Translations under genes and position numbers: made by a program
From: Cryptosporidium bovis
Taxonomy: Eukaryota > Apicomplexa > Conoidasida > Eucoccidiorida > Cryptosporidiidae
Length of the DNA stretch: 43,925 nt
NCBI GenBank assembly: GCA_009768925.2
Contig: VHIT02000005.1
Coordinates: 1 to 43,925 of the forward strand
Direction of reading: 5' to 3'
Shown: positions 1 to 9,018 of the stretch, piece by piece
How positions within the stretch are numbered: the stretch's first letter is position 1
Layout: each line of letters opens with the position of its first letter
Notes under the pieces: generated by a model
Seen by the model: only the letters and a program-made list of their open reading frames with translations
What the model was told of the DNA's origin: nothing
Database searches by the model: none

Positions 1-628
1 CATTATCACCATTATCATCACCAAAAGTAAGTTCTTCTCCAAATACTAATTTCCCTGCCTTCTTCATGCTTTCATCATTTATTACAACTTTTTTCCCAGT
101 ACCTGTAGAAAAAGAAGGAATATTATTGACTTGTTTACGATTATTTTCCTTATTAAAATTAAAATCCAAATTGTCATCCAATAGAACAATTGATTCTACA
201 AAGTGCGATTCATTAGTATTTTCACTATATTCATACCTTTCCTCACAAAATAAATTGTTGTTTCTACTGTCACTGTTAGGATTATTATTAAATGTAACAT
301 TACTTTTATTCGGATTAAATTCATTATTATCATCATTATTATATCCACTTAGAATATTTTGAATAAATTCTTTGTTTGAAACCACTCCAGGTAATTTAAC
401 CCTTTTGTTATTATCACTGGAGTTTAATTTACATTCAATTATTTCACTTGAAGTATTGAATAATAAACATTCATTCATATAAGATGTGTTAGATTCATCA
501 TCAATTATTGTTTTAATCTCATTGTCACTACCATTATCTACAGAGAATTCTATTATTTTCATTAATTCACTATCTTCGTCTTCATTTAAATAAACATTAT
601 TTCCGATTTCAGTATAACAAGAAGGCAT
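1..628 (-). CDS. BRCA2: BRCA2-like recombination mediator, N-terminal part (partial)
   Basis: An open frame runs on the minus strand from an ATG at 628 to the window edge without a stop (209 codons seen); an in-frame TAG lies four codons upstream of the ATG, which fixes the start. The first 165 residues are acidic and Asn/Ser-rich with no domain. Residues about 170-205 match a BRC repeat: FSTGTGKKVVINDESMKKAG follows the pattern F-x-T-x-x-G-K-x-V-x-V-x-x-x-x-L-x-K-A. BRC repeats bind the Rad51 recombinase and load it on single-stranded DNA in homologous recombination; in known repeats the FxxA tetrad inserts into Rad51. Here the tetrad reads FSTG, with Gly in the Ala place. The rest of the gene, including any further BRC repeats and the DNA-binding domain, lies outside the window. 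The BRCA2 name rests on one repeat, so the family call is good but not certain. Confidence 0.72.
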   Translation of the reverse strand, partial: MPSCYTEIGNNVYLNEDEDSELMKIIEFSVDNGSDNEIKTIIDDESNTSYMNECLLFNTSSEIIECKLNSSDNNKRVKLPGVVSNKEFIQNILSGYNNDDNNEFNPNKSNVTFNNNPNSDSRNNNLFCEERYEYSENTNESHFVESIVLLDDNLDFNFNKENNRKQVNNIPSFSTGTGKKVVINDESMKKAGKLVFGEELTFGDDNGDN

Positions 629-1018
629 CTCAATTAACTAATTAATTAATAAAAAAGGCTCACAAAAAAATGTTAACATTCGTAAATTTACTTTGTTATC
701 CTGTATAATTATTATTATTTGTTTTTTTTTGAAACTGTAATTACATGTAATTTACATGCAAGTTTATAATTTTAAAGATAAAATTTAGAAAAAAATAACC
801 TGAGAAATACCATTAAGAAAAACATTTACCGGTAATATTTTCTTAGTTCTAAATCAAATACGCAAACATAAATAATGTTTCCCTTCAGTTTATTATATTT
901 TGTTTCACTGATATAAAAGTATGAAATCAAACGACAAAAACATGTTAAAATAGTAATATCAATTGAATGCTTGTAGCAATAACGTGGTTTAAATCAATTT
1001 ACTTATGAATCAAAAATG
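629..1018. other. AT-rich intergenic DNA, 5' of BRCA2-like gene
   Basis: No open frame or RNA gene was recognised. It holds long A and T runs, a TTACCGGTAA palindrome near 827-836, and ATGTAAATTACATG-type inverted repeats near 735-757. It presumably carries the promoter of the BRCA2-like gene and, at its right end, the terminator of the tRNA. Confidence 0.5.
1012..1016 (-). terminator. RNA polymerase III terminator of tRNA-Ala
   Basis: A T5 run on the minus strand begins three bases after the discriminator base of the tRNA. Oligo-T of this kind is the usual stop signal of RNA polymerase III. Confidence 0.6.
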
Positions 1019-1090
1019 TGGACTGAACGGGAATCGAACCCGTGATCTTTTCGATGCGAACGAAACGTAGTACCACTATACTATCAGCCC
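1019..1090 (-). tRNA. tRNA-Ala, anticodon CGC
   Basis: The minus strand folds as a full cloverleaf of 72 bases including the discriminator. The acceptor arms GGGCTGA and TCAGTCC pair with G3-U70 wobble, the classical alanine identity element; the discriminator is A. The anticodon stem is TTTCG/CGAAA around the loop TTCGCAT, giving anticodon CGC, which reads GCG. The T arm is ACGGG-TTCGATT-CCCGT, which doubles as box B. The D stem has one mismatch (U13-C22), common in tRNAs. There is no intron and CCA is not encoded. Confidence 0.95.
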
Positions 1091-1097
1091 TAACAGG

Positions 1098-1111
1098 GGG
1101 CACCGGTGCCC
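1098..1111. repeat. 14-bp perfect palindrome just upstream of the tRNA
   Basis: GGGCACCGGTGCCC is a perfect palindrome and unusually GC-rich for this region. It sits eight bases from the 5' end of tRNA-Ala and is flanked on its other side by an A8 run (T8 on the minus strand). Function unknown; it could be a protein site or a hairpin in a read-through transcript. Confidence 0.6.
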
Positions 1112-1257
1112 AAAAAAAAGTCAACTGAAGATAACCTACAAATTTAAAGAAATCCAGAGATGAAGAAGAGGTCAAATAAACAGAAAAATAAGTAGCAATG
1201 CAATAAAAAAAGGACATGGTTTTTTCTTTTTTAAATACTATATTTAATAAAACATAC

Positions 1258-2136
1258 CTAAAATATCAGATTCGTGTAAAAGAAACGTATACGCATTATG
1301 AATGCGATAATACCGAACAATATTCCAACAACACATCCCCAAATACATTGAGGTATTGTGTGGTCTTCAACGTACCAACGGGCCCATGGGACCGGAGCAG
1401 TAATAATAATAATCGAAAGTTTAGAAAAAAATCCCGAAACCAATCCAAGTGCGTTTATATTCTCCAATAAAAGCCAAATGAGAATAGAATAAGAAGTTAC
1501 GCAGTGACTTGAAGGCATACCATAGGAAGCACAAGCGGAATTAGGAGGTCTTGGGCTTTTAAATATATTTTTTAAAAAGAATTCACTAGACGCTGAAGAA
1601 GTTAACATCATTATTAACGCATATGCAGGTACAAAACTGTCACCAATAAGTAGCCATGCAAACAAAACTAAGCCAATAATATAAGGTATGAAACTATAAA
1701 AAATTGCCAATGCGTTTTTTCTCGTAAATACTGGATGAATTGAAACAGAAAATAAACCAAATGGGTGGGTACAATGGATTGATGAAACAGAAGCTGAACT
1801 AAACGAACCTCTTGTAAAATTTGTAGTGTAACAATCAGGATATACTATACCACATTCTAAATCATTCAAAATATCTGCTGAAGATCTCCAGTACTTTTCT
1901 GTTAATTTATTCAAACCAGAATTATTAAACATATCTTCATCTCTCGACTTCGAATTGGATGCAGATATACAACACCCGTTATTTACATTATTCGAATTGT
2001 TAAATGTATTAAATCCACTATTTCCAAATACAGGACTCTCTGCATATATTTTACTTTGACGAATATTTCTAAGACTTGGAAATTGAGAATTCTCACCTAT
2101 CGACTGTAATGTAGATGAACCATCGTTCCCTTTCAT
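1258..2136 (-). CDS. Dolichyl-diphosphate phosphatase (PAP2 superfamily)
   Basis: A 292-residue membrane protein with the three phosphatase motifs of the PAP2 superfamily: K189-x6-RP (KNIFKSPRP), PSSH at 208-211 with the proton-accepting His, and R253-x5-H259 with the nucleophilic His (ARWYVEDHT). The sequence after the last His, HTIPQ, and the GMPSSH form resemble the DOLPP1/CAX4 branch rather than phosphatidate phosphatases. That branch hydrolyses dolichyl diphosphate on the lumenal face of the ER, recycling the carrier after N-glycan transfer. Residues 1-140 are a Ser/Asn-rich cytosolic extension that is long for the family. At least four hydrophobic segments follow from about residue 142 (roughly 142-164, 168-182, 216-232 and 262-282). 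The call of dolichyl substrate is by motif resemblance; another PAP2 lipid phosphatase is possible. Confidence 0.75.
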   Translation of the reverse strand: MKGNDGSSTLQSIGENSQFPSLRNIRQSKIYAESPVFGNSGFNTFNNSNNVNNGCCISASNSKSRDEDMFNNSGLNKLTEKYWRSSADILNDLECGIVYPDCYTTNFTRGSFSSASVSSIHCTHPFGLFSVSIHPVFTRKNALAIFYSFIPYIIGLVLFAWLLIGDSFVPAYALIMMLTSSASSEFFLKNIFKSPRPPNSACASYGMPSSHCVTSYSILIWLLLENINALGLVSGFFSKLSIIIITAPVPWARWYVEDHTIPQCIWGCVVGILFGIIAFIMRIRFFYTNLIF

Positions 2137-2816
2137 ATTATATCAATATATTTCATATAAATGCCTACTGCTGTTGATTTAATATTCTTTAAATTTTCTA
2201 TATCGTATATACATGTCCGAAATAATACCCTGTCTTTCTATACGTACTTTTCATGTAGTTTTCACCTATTTGTAATAAGAATAATATCTACAATATTATC
2301 TCTATATTTCGCTACCAGGCAAGGAGTACTAGTACAAATATATCTCTTAAATTTTAATTTATCCTCCAAAGATACACTGACTCCTGCCTGAATCCCGTGC
2401 CTCTGAAACTCGCTCTCCCAAAGGGAACCAAATCTTGTAAATAAATCCAATTAAACACCCAAATACCTGCGGACACGTGGATTATTTAATTATTCCAAAT
2501 TTGAAAAATAACTTGAAGTTATTTTCCTTGTGAAATCCTGGAAACAAAAAAAAATATTCAAGTTGTAAATTCTTTTATTTCAAAAATTATAAATCTACCA
2601 AAAAAATAAATGTGCCGCTGTTAGGCGGTAAATTTGTTTGTTATTTTTGACCAGTGCAAACAAGTGAAAACTCACGTTTGGGGATTTCGGATATAGATTG
2701 GAAATAACAGCGAATTTTTTGTTTTACATATATTAAGCCGTTCTGTGTGTTTACTGTCTCCCACTCTCCTCCACCGTTCCAAATTCCCTTTCTCTTTTCT
2801 TCCATTACGTTTAAAG
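2137..2816. other. Intergenic DNA with a GC-elevated block
   Basis: This gap lies between the start of the dolichyl phosphatase gene and the 3' end of the NADAR-like gene. Most of it is AT-rich. Bases about 2330-2440 are clearly richer in G and C and stay open on the minus strand for some 60 codons, but that frame has no ATG (it opens with TTG after a TAA). The block could be a leader exon or an RNA gene. A GGCGGTAAA motif is at 2624-2632 and a CACGTG box is near 2475. The end near 2755-2810 is pyrimidine-rich on the plus strand. Confidence 0.45.
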
Positions 2817-5800
2817 TCACCTTTGTTTTAATTGAATATACACCTTCAAATTTTCAAGTGTCTCTGAAAGCAATACCCCAATGTTGGCTCCAAATGATTT
2901 AGAACTAAATATGTTTAATATGTAATCATTTTTTATCCAATAACTCTTTATCATGAAAAATTCTTTCTTGGTGAGTGATAAGAGTAATTTTTGCAGAGCT
3001 GGATGTTGAAAAACTTTCATAACCATTATTATCTTAACTATATTAGGGAAAATGTCATTGTTTAAAGAGGGTTTCATTGACCTTGTTAGTTGCACAAGGT
3101 CTTCGTATGTTCTGCATTTTCTAACCTTCTCACAGTCAGAAGTGAATTGAGAAAGAAGAAAATGAAGAGAAGTTGGCCATATAGATTTCTTGGATGGAAA
3201 GTATAATGGTATTGACGTGTCGAAAAAAAACTCAATAAATTTTGGCGGATCCTCACTTAAATTATATAAGGTTGGGAACATTTTTATTTGACAGTCTTCA
3301 CATATACTCCAGTAATCTATCTCCATATTTGTATACTCGCAATGTGAATAATGTATTTTGTTATCATTACTCCTGCAGTTTAAATTACTACATTTTCCCG
3401 AGTCATATCTGATTATATCCGAATCTATAGATATGACTTCTAAGCCCAACTTTAGAAACTTGTTTATATTTGTGTTGCTTTCTGAATCATTTTCTACTTT
3501 TTTAGATATATTTGCGCTATTACACACACCAACCCTATCTCTACTATAAATATCACTTATTTTATTTTCAAAATTGCATTCGTTTCTTATAGGTATAATT
3601 ATAGGTTTCATTGTTCCACTTATTTCTTCTCCTGTACCTATTTGTTTTATGTAATTTATTTCTTTTCCTACATTGCTCGTATTAACACTAGTCTCAACAT
3701 TTTCCCGATTGTTTATATAAAGTGTTGTTGGATTGTAATACATTAAGTACCCGTCACCTGTACTTTTTCCTATTGTTTGTGTTGAAACAGGTACTCCTTG
3801 GTTTATTAATATTGGAAGGTGAACTGGAGTGATATTATTAATTGGTGATAATAGTATTTGTTTATCAATATTCATGTTTCCTCTCGTGTTTTTTTCACTT
3901 GTTGATTTACTTTTTCTACAATGTTTGTTTAGTGATTTACTATTCACTTTTTCCTTTTTATTTTCTACATCTAAGATGTTAACATTCATATTTAGTTGTC
4001 CTTTTCCTTTTTTTCTGTTATTTAATGGCAAAATCCTAACATTTTCTTTTGAACTTACAACTCTTGCCTTCTTATTAACTTTGAAGTACCTATTTAGCTT
4101 TTTCTCGCAAAATAAATGATTATGCAATATTCTTTGACTTTTAACATTTTTATTTATCACACCTAAATTGTCTTTTTTCACTTGTAACTTATTCTCAATC
4201 TTAAAATTTTGTTCGAAATTTTCCATTTCAAGTGCCTTTATTTTTAATTCTAACTCTTTTTCCTTCAGGTTAATTTCCCTTTCTCTCAATTGTAGTTCCT
4301 TTTCCCTACTGCTTACTGGATTGCTGTCAGATGTACTAAAAGAACATATACTATAGTGGACTTCTCCACTTACCACTGTTCTCGAAAAACTCCCTACATT
4401 CTTAATTTCCTTTTTTGCAGTATCAATTTCAGACTTTATTCTGCTTTCATCTTTATTTTCCTTGTTATTATCTTCATCTTGCTCTGTAAATGCGTTTATC
4501 AAATTAATATCATTTAGTTTTCCTCTAAATATCTTAAAACTCAGAAATCCAACCTTTTCACAATCTTTTGGAAGATAATCATATTTAACTAATAATTCAT
4601 TTTTGGTATCTAAATAAGAATTTTTCTCTCTTTTAGCTGAATATATTGGTAATGTTATATTCCAATGATCATTTTTCTGGGGCAAGGGACAAAAGGTTAC
4701 TCCTAGAAAAACTGAATCAAGCTCACTTTTTTCAAGGTACTCTTCACCCAACTCTACTCCTTCTACCATCACCGAAAAATAGCTACAAATATCCTTAAGT
4801 TGAATAGTTTGAATCATGAATTGTATATTCTGAGTTGACTTTTTATTTAAATTATGGTCTTCATTCTCACCCCAATAATATCTTTTATCATTCGACATAA
4901 ATGTTATTTTTGAGTAATTTTGAACTGATTGATTAGAAAGGGAACCACTTTTAATACTTATCGTGATTCTTGGTGAAATTTTTAATATTTTTTTCTCTTT
5001 CATGTCTTCGTACTTGTTTACTATTAACTCTATGTGATAAATACAAAATGAAAGTACCACGTTTTCCTGCTCAATAGTAACGCTATTATACATTACTTGT
5101 TTTAACTCATCCCAACCGTAAAGTTTGTTTATTCTCTCCAAATACTCCTTCTTTCCCTCAGGTTTGTATTCTTGTTCAATGCTTTCCTTTTTGTAATCCT
5201 CCAACACATTACTTTCTGTCTCATTTACATTTTCAGGCCGAATCACCTTCATTTCGTTTAACTCATCGACGCAAAAATAAGGATTTAGTGGGACATCTTT
5301 AATAGTAGGAAGCTTTTGAATGCTGAGTATCCCATTATTTACAGAATTGATTGCACCTTTTAGTTTTGAATCAACTGGTCCCACAGTTCCCAGTTTCGAC
5401 AATTCATTAGTTTTTTTGTTGCCTTTCCTATAGGCTCTTTTGTCTTCCTCCCTCATATTTTGTGATCTATAAGACAAACTCGATGATAAAGTGTCCACGA
5501 ATGAAGTTGAGGAATTGAAACACGAGCAATATGATGAACATGAACAAGAGGAAGAGTATAAAGAAGATGATGAGGAAGAGGATGATGATAAAAAAGATGT
5601 TTGTGACGAGTTTGAAGAAGGTAAAGATATAGTAAACAAAGGTATTGGTATTGACTTTGAGGAATAACTACAACTTGAGAAAAAAGAGCGTTCCACTGAG
5701 GATGATTCTTGGTATATAGACTTATCCTCATTTGAGGATGAAAAACAAGGTTTGCATACATTCTTTGAATTAATTGTATCTGATATTAATTTGATGTTGT

Positions 5801-6083
5801 TGCGTTCATTAATTTGAGAGGTAACATTCAACTTATCCAAATCAAGTTTTTTTATTGGATAATTATACTTTAAGCCTTTTTTCTGTTCTGACATAATTAA
5901 TGGCTTGTTATCTATTTGATTTTCCGAAAACCATTTTTTTATTGTTCTTGTCGACAAATTTCTCGAGCTAAGTTTGGATAAATTCTCTGATTGTTTCCCA
6001 TCATTATTGTTTCTCTTTATGTTCCTGGAAGATGAATCTGAACGCCACCATATTGGAATCTCTTCCGAATTTCCAGATTTCAT
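2817..6083 (-). CDS. Large protein with beta-rich domain, coiled coil, Cys/His cluster and C-terminal degenerate NADAR-like domain
   Basis: The first ATG in frame is at 6083, giving 1088 residues. Residues about 165-200 are a poly-Ser tract. Residues about 330-540 look like a beta-rich globular domain (possibly C2-like; weak). A charged helix with ELQLREREINLKEKELELK repeats follows near 600-640, then a Lys/Asn-rich linker. Residues about 898-932 hold a Cys/His cluster (CSNLNC, YSHC, CEDC) suited to zinc binding. Residues about 943-1088 resemble the NADAR domain (YbiA type): WPTSLHFL matches WPTSEHYF, followed by LTRSMKPSLNND, VMKVFQHPALQKLLLS and a GANIGVLLSETLENL end that matches the NRLGYLLMEL end. 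NADAR proteins cleave N-glycosidic bonds, in riboflavin-pathway intermediates or ADP-ribosylated guanine. Here the Glu of SEHYF is Leu and the YWG motif reads YILN, so activity is doubtful. The fold match is an inference by eye; function unknown. Confidence 0.6.
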   Translation of the reverse strand: MKSGNSEEIPIWWRSDSSSRNIKRNNNDGKQSENLSKLSSRNLSTRTIKKWFSENQIDNKPLIMSEQKKGLKYNYPIKKLDLDKLNVTSQINERNNIKLISDTINSKNVCKPCFSSSNEDKSIYQESSSVERSFFSSCSYSSKSIPIPLFTISLPSSNSSQTSFLSSSSSSSSSLYSSSCSCSSYCSCFNSSTSFVDTLSSSLSYRSQNMREEDKRAYRKGNKKTNELSKLGTVGPVDSKLKGAINSVNNGILSIQKLPTIKDVPLNPYFCVDELNEMKVIRPENVNETESNVLEDYKKESIEQEYKPEGKKEYLERINKLYGWDELKQVMYNSVTIEQENVVLSFCIYHIELIVNKYEDMKEKKILKISPRITISIKSGSLSNQSVQNYSKITFMSNDKRYYWGENEDHNLNKKSTQNIQFMIQTIQLKDICSYFSVMVEGVELGEEYLEKSELDSVFLGVTFCPLPQKNDHWNITLPIYSAKREKNSYLDTKNELLVKYDYLPKDCEKVGFLSFKIFRGKLNDINLINAFTEQDEDNNKENKDESRIKSEIDTAKKEIKNVGSFSRTVVSGEVHYSICSFSTSDSNPVSSREKELQLREREINLKEKELELKIKALEMENFEQNFKIENKLQVKKDNLGVINKNVKSQRILHNHLFCEKKLNRYFKVNKKARVVSSKENVRILPLNNRKKGKGQLNMNVNILDVENKKEKVNSKSLNKHCRKSKSTSEKNTRGNMNIDKQILLSPINNITPVHLPILINQGVPVSTQTIGKSTGDGYLMYYNPTTLYINNRENVETSVNTSNVGKEINYIKQIGTGEEISGTMKPIIIPIRNECNFENKISDIYSRDRVGVCNSANISKKVENDSESNTNINKFLKLGLEVISIDSDIIRYDSGKCSNLNCRSNDNKIHYSHCEYTNMEIDYWSICEDCQIKMFPTLYNLSEDPPKFIEFFFDTSIPLYFPSKKSIWPTSLHFLLSQFTSDCEKVRKCRTYEDLVQLTRSMKPSLNNDIFPNIVKIIMVMKVFQHPALQKLLLSLTKKEFFMIKSYWIKNDYILNIFSSKSFGANIGVLLSETLENLKVYIQLKQR

Positions 6084-7061
6084 ACAGTCCCTTGATAAGA
6101 AAAGAAAAGTAGTTGAAGCAATGTACAAATAAGTGTAAGACCCCTAAATACCTACATTAATTTTTGCTTTGTGTATTTTTTCCCTATTATCATCTCAATT
6201 TCCCACCATTACCTTTTTATTAATTAACATTGACTTCACACTTTTGCGTTACGTCTTAAAACCATTACACAAAATATATACTGTAAGATTACAGCAAACA
6301 TATCAAACTAAAAATGGACTAATATAAGCCTACAATTTTTTATTTACAATAATACCATAAAATGTGTTTAATAATATCTTTATTCCTTTTATTTGTTTAT
6401 CTTCGCAACACTTTTACTATTAATTGTACATGCAATAATCAGAAAAAGTGGCGCTCAAATACGTTACCTTAAACATTGACTGAAATGTGGGAAAAAAGTA
6501 GGAAAAATCGCAGATTCAAAATGTCTGATGTACCTGAGAATGAAATAAAGCGCATAAATAAAACTGTGAAAAATTTATCACTCTTGTTTTCCTTGGTGTA
6601 CCATTAACAATGAAAAAGCGATTATGAGTGGGGGCTGCCTTACTTGGTCCATTTTTACTGAGTGTGAAAAATAGGTATTTTAATCTGGAAATTATAAATT
6701 GTTATATATTAATTTCAGAATAAAACAAATTAAAAAGCATAATTATATTATGCCTACCTATGTTTAAATTTTTATTACTTGACATTTTCTCACAGCAACA
6801 AGAAATGCATGGAAACCAAAACCGCCACAACAGGGTGTCTCTATTCAAGTTAATTATAATTAGTAGTAAACTTGAAGTTGAGAAGGTTAAAAATTCTCAT
6901 TAGTTCTAAGATATCTGTATGTATGTAAAAATAACAAAAAAAACATATACTATACACGAAAATATATATCTTTTGTAGAGATATACGTGATTTTAGACTT
7001 ATTTTCTCTCCAAATATAATATAGAAATACAAAAATTATTCATTTTTAGAAGAGGGAAGTC
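6084..7061. other. Divergent promoter region between the NADAR-like and OST3 genes
   Basis: This AT-rich gap separates two genes that are transcribed away from each other. The one GC-rich motif seen is AGTGGCGCTC at 6447-6456, which resembles an E2F half-site. Another stretch of mixed composition at 6600-6660 shows no recognised feature. No supported ORF. Confidence 0.5.
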
Positions 7062-8105
7062 ATGTTATTTAGTCTTGGTGAACAAACCAAAGTAAGAATG
7101 AAGCTTTTGTTTCTTATTATATTGTTTCAAAGTGTTTTTTCTCTTGCTTTTGGAGATAGGTACCAAGAACTACTGAGACTTAAGAATGAAAGTAAAGATG
7201 GAATAATTACATTCAATTTTACAGGATATCAACACTATGTTCTATCAGACAAAAGAGAATATGATTTAGTTGTATTATTTACAGGAACTCCTCGTGCGTG
7301 CCCAACTTGCTACAAATCAACCTCAAGTTTTGAGGTAGTTGCTTCTAATTATTATAATCAAATGGGTTCGAAACCAAACATATTCTTTGGATTTGTATAT
7401 GTAGATAAGGTGGAAAATGTGGTTAGCATTCACAGACTTAGATTCCTCCCAGCAATTATATATATTGACTCAGAAAAGGAATTTTCATCTAATTCATTGC
7501 ATTTTAAAAGAGAAAATCAATGGAGAATTCCTGAACAGAAAGATTTGTCACCTAGAGCCATTATTAATTTTGTTAATTCAAGATCTGGTAATGGTTATGA
7601 AATTATATTAAGTCCGCGAGAAAAAGTCAAAAGAGTAGTTACTTTTTTGTTTTTTGTGATAACTACTTTATCGATATTGTATCTTTTACTATCAATGGTT
7701 ATAAATAAGCCATTCGTCATTATGATTTTAGCAGTAGTTGTTTGCTCATTTTCAATGTCCGGACTTGTTTATAGCATTCAACATGGCAGACTACAATCTG
7801 GTGACTTTTTTGCAAGAAATCCAAGAATACAAAATCTTCATGAAGGGTTACTCATGTCTGTGCTCATGACTGCTTCCTCATTAACACTTTTTATTGCTAT
7901 CTTCATATTACATGGAAAACTTTCAATATTCAATAAAAAAGTTCCGTACTGGACAACCTCCATTCTCATTGGAATTTTCGTTTCAATGATTTATTTTATT
8001 TATTTCGGATACAAACTCAAAGTTGCTTGGTATTCCCCCTCTTTCTATCCACCACATGGATACCAAAGAGGCCCACTCCTAGTTGATAGAGGCAATTCGT
8101 TCTAG
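7062..8105 (+). CDS. OST3: Oligosaccharyltransferase subunit OST3/OST6 family
   Basis: A 347-residue protein with the layout of the OST3/OST6 (N33/TUSC3) family: signal peptide, lumenal thioredoxin-like domain with a CxxC redox motif (ACPTC, C80 and C83), then four membrane spans at about 187-210, 216-237, 262-289 and 295-316. The subunit sits in the ER oligosaccharyltransferase, where the CxxC can form a mixed disulfide with the nascent chain and slow its folding so that Asn sites are glycosylated. The annotated ATG is the first in frame; a second ATG at 7098 (MKLLFLIILFQ) starts directly on the signal-peptide core and may be the real start. It lies about 5 kb from the dolichyl phosphatase gene of the same pathway. 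The length is typical. Confidence 0.88.
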   Translation: MLFSLGEQTKVRMKLLFLIILFQSVFSLAFGDRYQELLRLKNESKDGIITFNFTGYQHYVLSDKREYDLVVLFTGTPRACPTCYKSTSSFEVVASNYYNQMGSKPNIFFGFVYVDKVENVVSIHRLRFLPAIIYIDSEKEFSSNSLHFKRENQWRIPEQKDLSPRAIINFVNSRSGNGYEIILSPREKVKRVVTFLFFVITTLSILYLLLSMVINKPFVIMILAVVVCSFSMSGLVYSIQHGRLQSGDFFARNPRIQNLHEGLLMSVLMTASSLTLFIAIFILHGKLSIFNKKVPYWTTSILIGIFVSMIYFIYFGYKLKVAWYSPSFYPPHGYQRGPLLVDRGNSF

Positions 8106-8489
8106 CTCACTAATTTCTCTTAACTGCCACTCCCCATTTTCTCCCAAAAAATCCGAACCCAAACAAACCCGAGAAAACGACTAAAGAGCAATACTTAATT
8201 TGAAATAGGTAGCTACGACATCTAGATACCCTAAGCTCGGCAGGTAAACCACCAACCTATCCTCGTACAATCACGGGTGCCCCCGTCCAAAACAAGAAAT
8301 GAACAAGTTGTGGCGTCTAGTAACGCCTGTCTAAGATACAATGGCCTGTTGATCACTCTGTCAAAAAGCAACCATCAATCCATCTCCCTAATATGGTTGG
8401 AAAGAATATGTTATATACATGCGAACGCCATTAAAAACTCCCTTTGTTACTACTTTGCGATGGTATAGGCGCATAATATAGGAAATATT
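8106..8489. other. GC-elevated spacer between convergent genes; possible structured RNA
   Basis: The spacer separates the 3' ends of OST3 (plus) and histone H4 (minus). Unlike other spacers here it is rich in G and C from about 8140 to 8470. It holds two strong potential hairpins: ACGGGTGCCCCCGT (about 8272-8286) and GGCGTCTAGTAACGCC (about 8312-8327). A 63-codon plus-strand frame exists but lacks ATG (it opens with GTG). I compared it by eye with U1, U2, U4, U5, U6, U3, SRP, RNase P and a telomerase template and recognised none. It may be an unknown noncoding RNA or overlapping 3' UTRs. Confidence 0.35.
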
Positions 8490-8804
<315 letters not shown>

Positions 8805-8922
8805 TTATCTTATTTAAGTTTTATTACTTATTTACTGTTGAATGTAGTTCAAAGCAGACTGCGCTCAACTGATTCCCTGATATCCTCTCTTTTTCTTACC
8901 TTAAGGGAAAATTTTTATTTTT

Positions 8923-8940
8923 TCCACACTTTCATGTGGA
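8923..8940. promoter_or_regulatory. Inverted repeat in the histone H4 promoter
   Basis: TCCACA and TGTGGA form a perfect 6-bp inverted repeat around a 6-base spacer about 122-139 bases upstream of the H4 ATG. A related arrangement (GTTGG near 8961, CCAAC near 8975 and GTTGTGGA near 8986) follows further upstream, overlapping a CCAAT box at 8979-8983. Such symmetry suggests dimeric protein sites; this is inferred. Confidence 0.4.
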
Positions 8941-9006
8941 GTACAAAATATAGTGTATGCGTTGGCTCGTGTCTCCAACCAATAAGTTGTGGACTGAGCC
9001 ACTGTG

Positions 9007-9018
9007 TTTAGGCGGGAG
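9007..9018. promoter_or_regulatory. E2F-like site upstream of histone H4
   Basis: TTTAGGCGGGAG agrees with the E2F/DP consensus TTTSGCGS in its GC core and lies about 206-217 bases upstream of the H4 start. E2F sites in front of histone genes fit cell-cycle control. Binding is inferred from the motif only. Confidence 0.5.

Noticed and set aside
6084-6128. Fifteen extra N-terminal codons of the NADAR-like gene
   Set aside because: The extension opens with TTG; the first ATG is at 6083.
8277-8468. A 63-codon plus-strand frame in the OST3-H4 spacer
   Set aside because: It opens with GTG, has no ATG near the start and no recognisable protein; the block is better seen as possible RNA or UTR.
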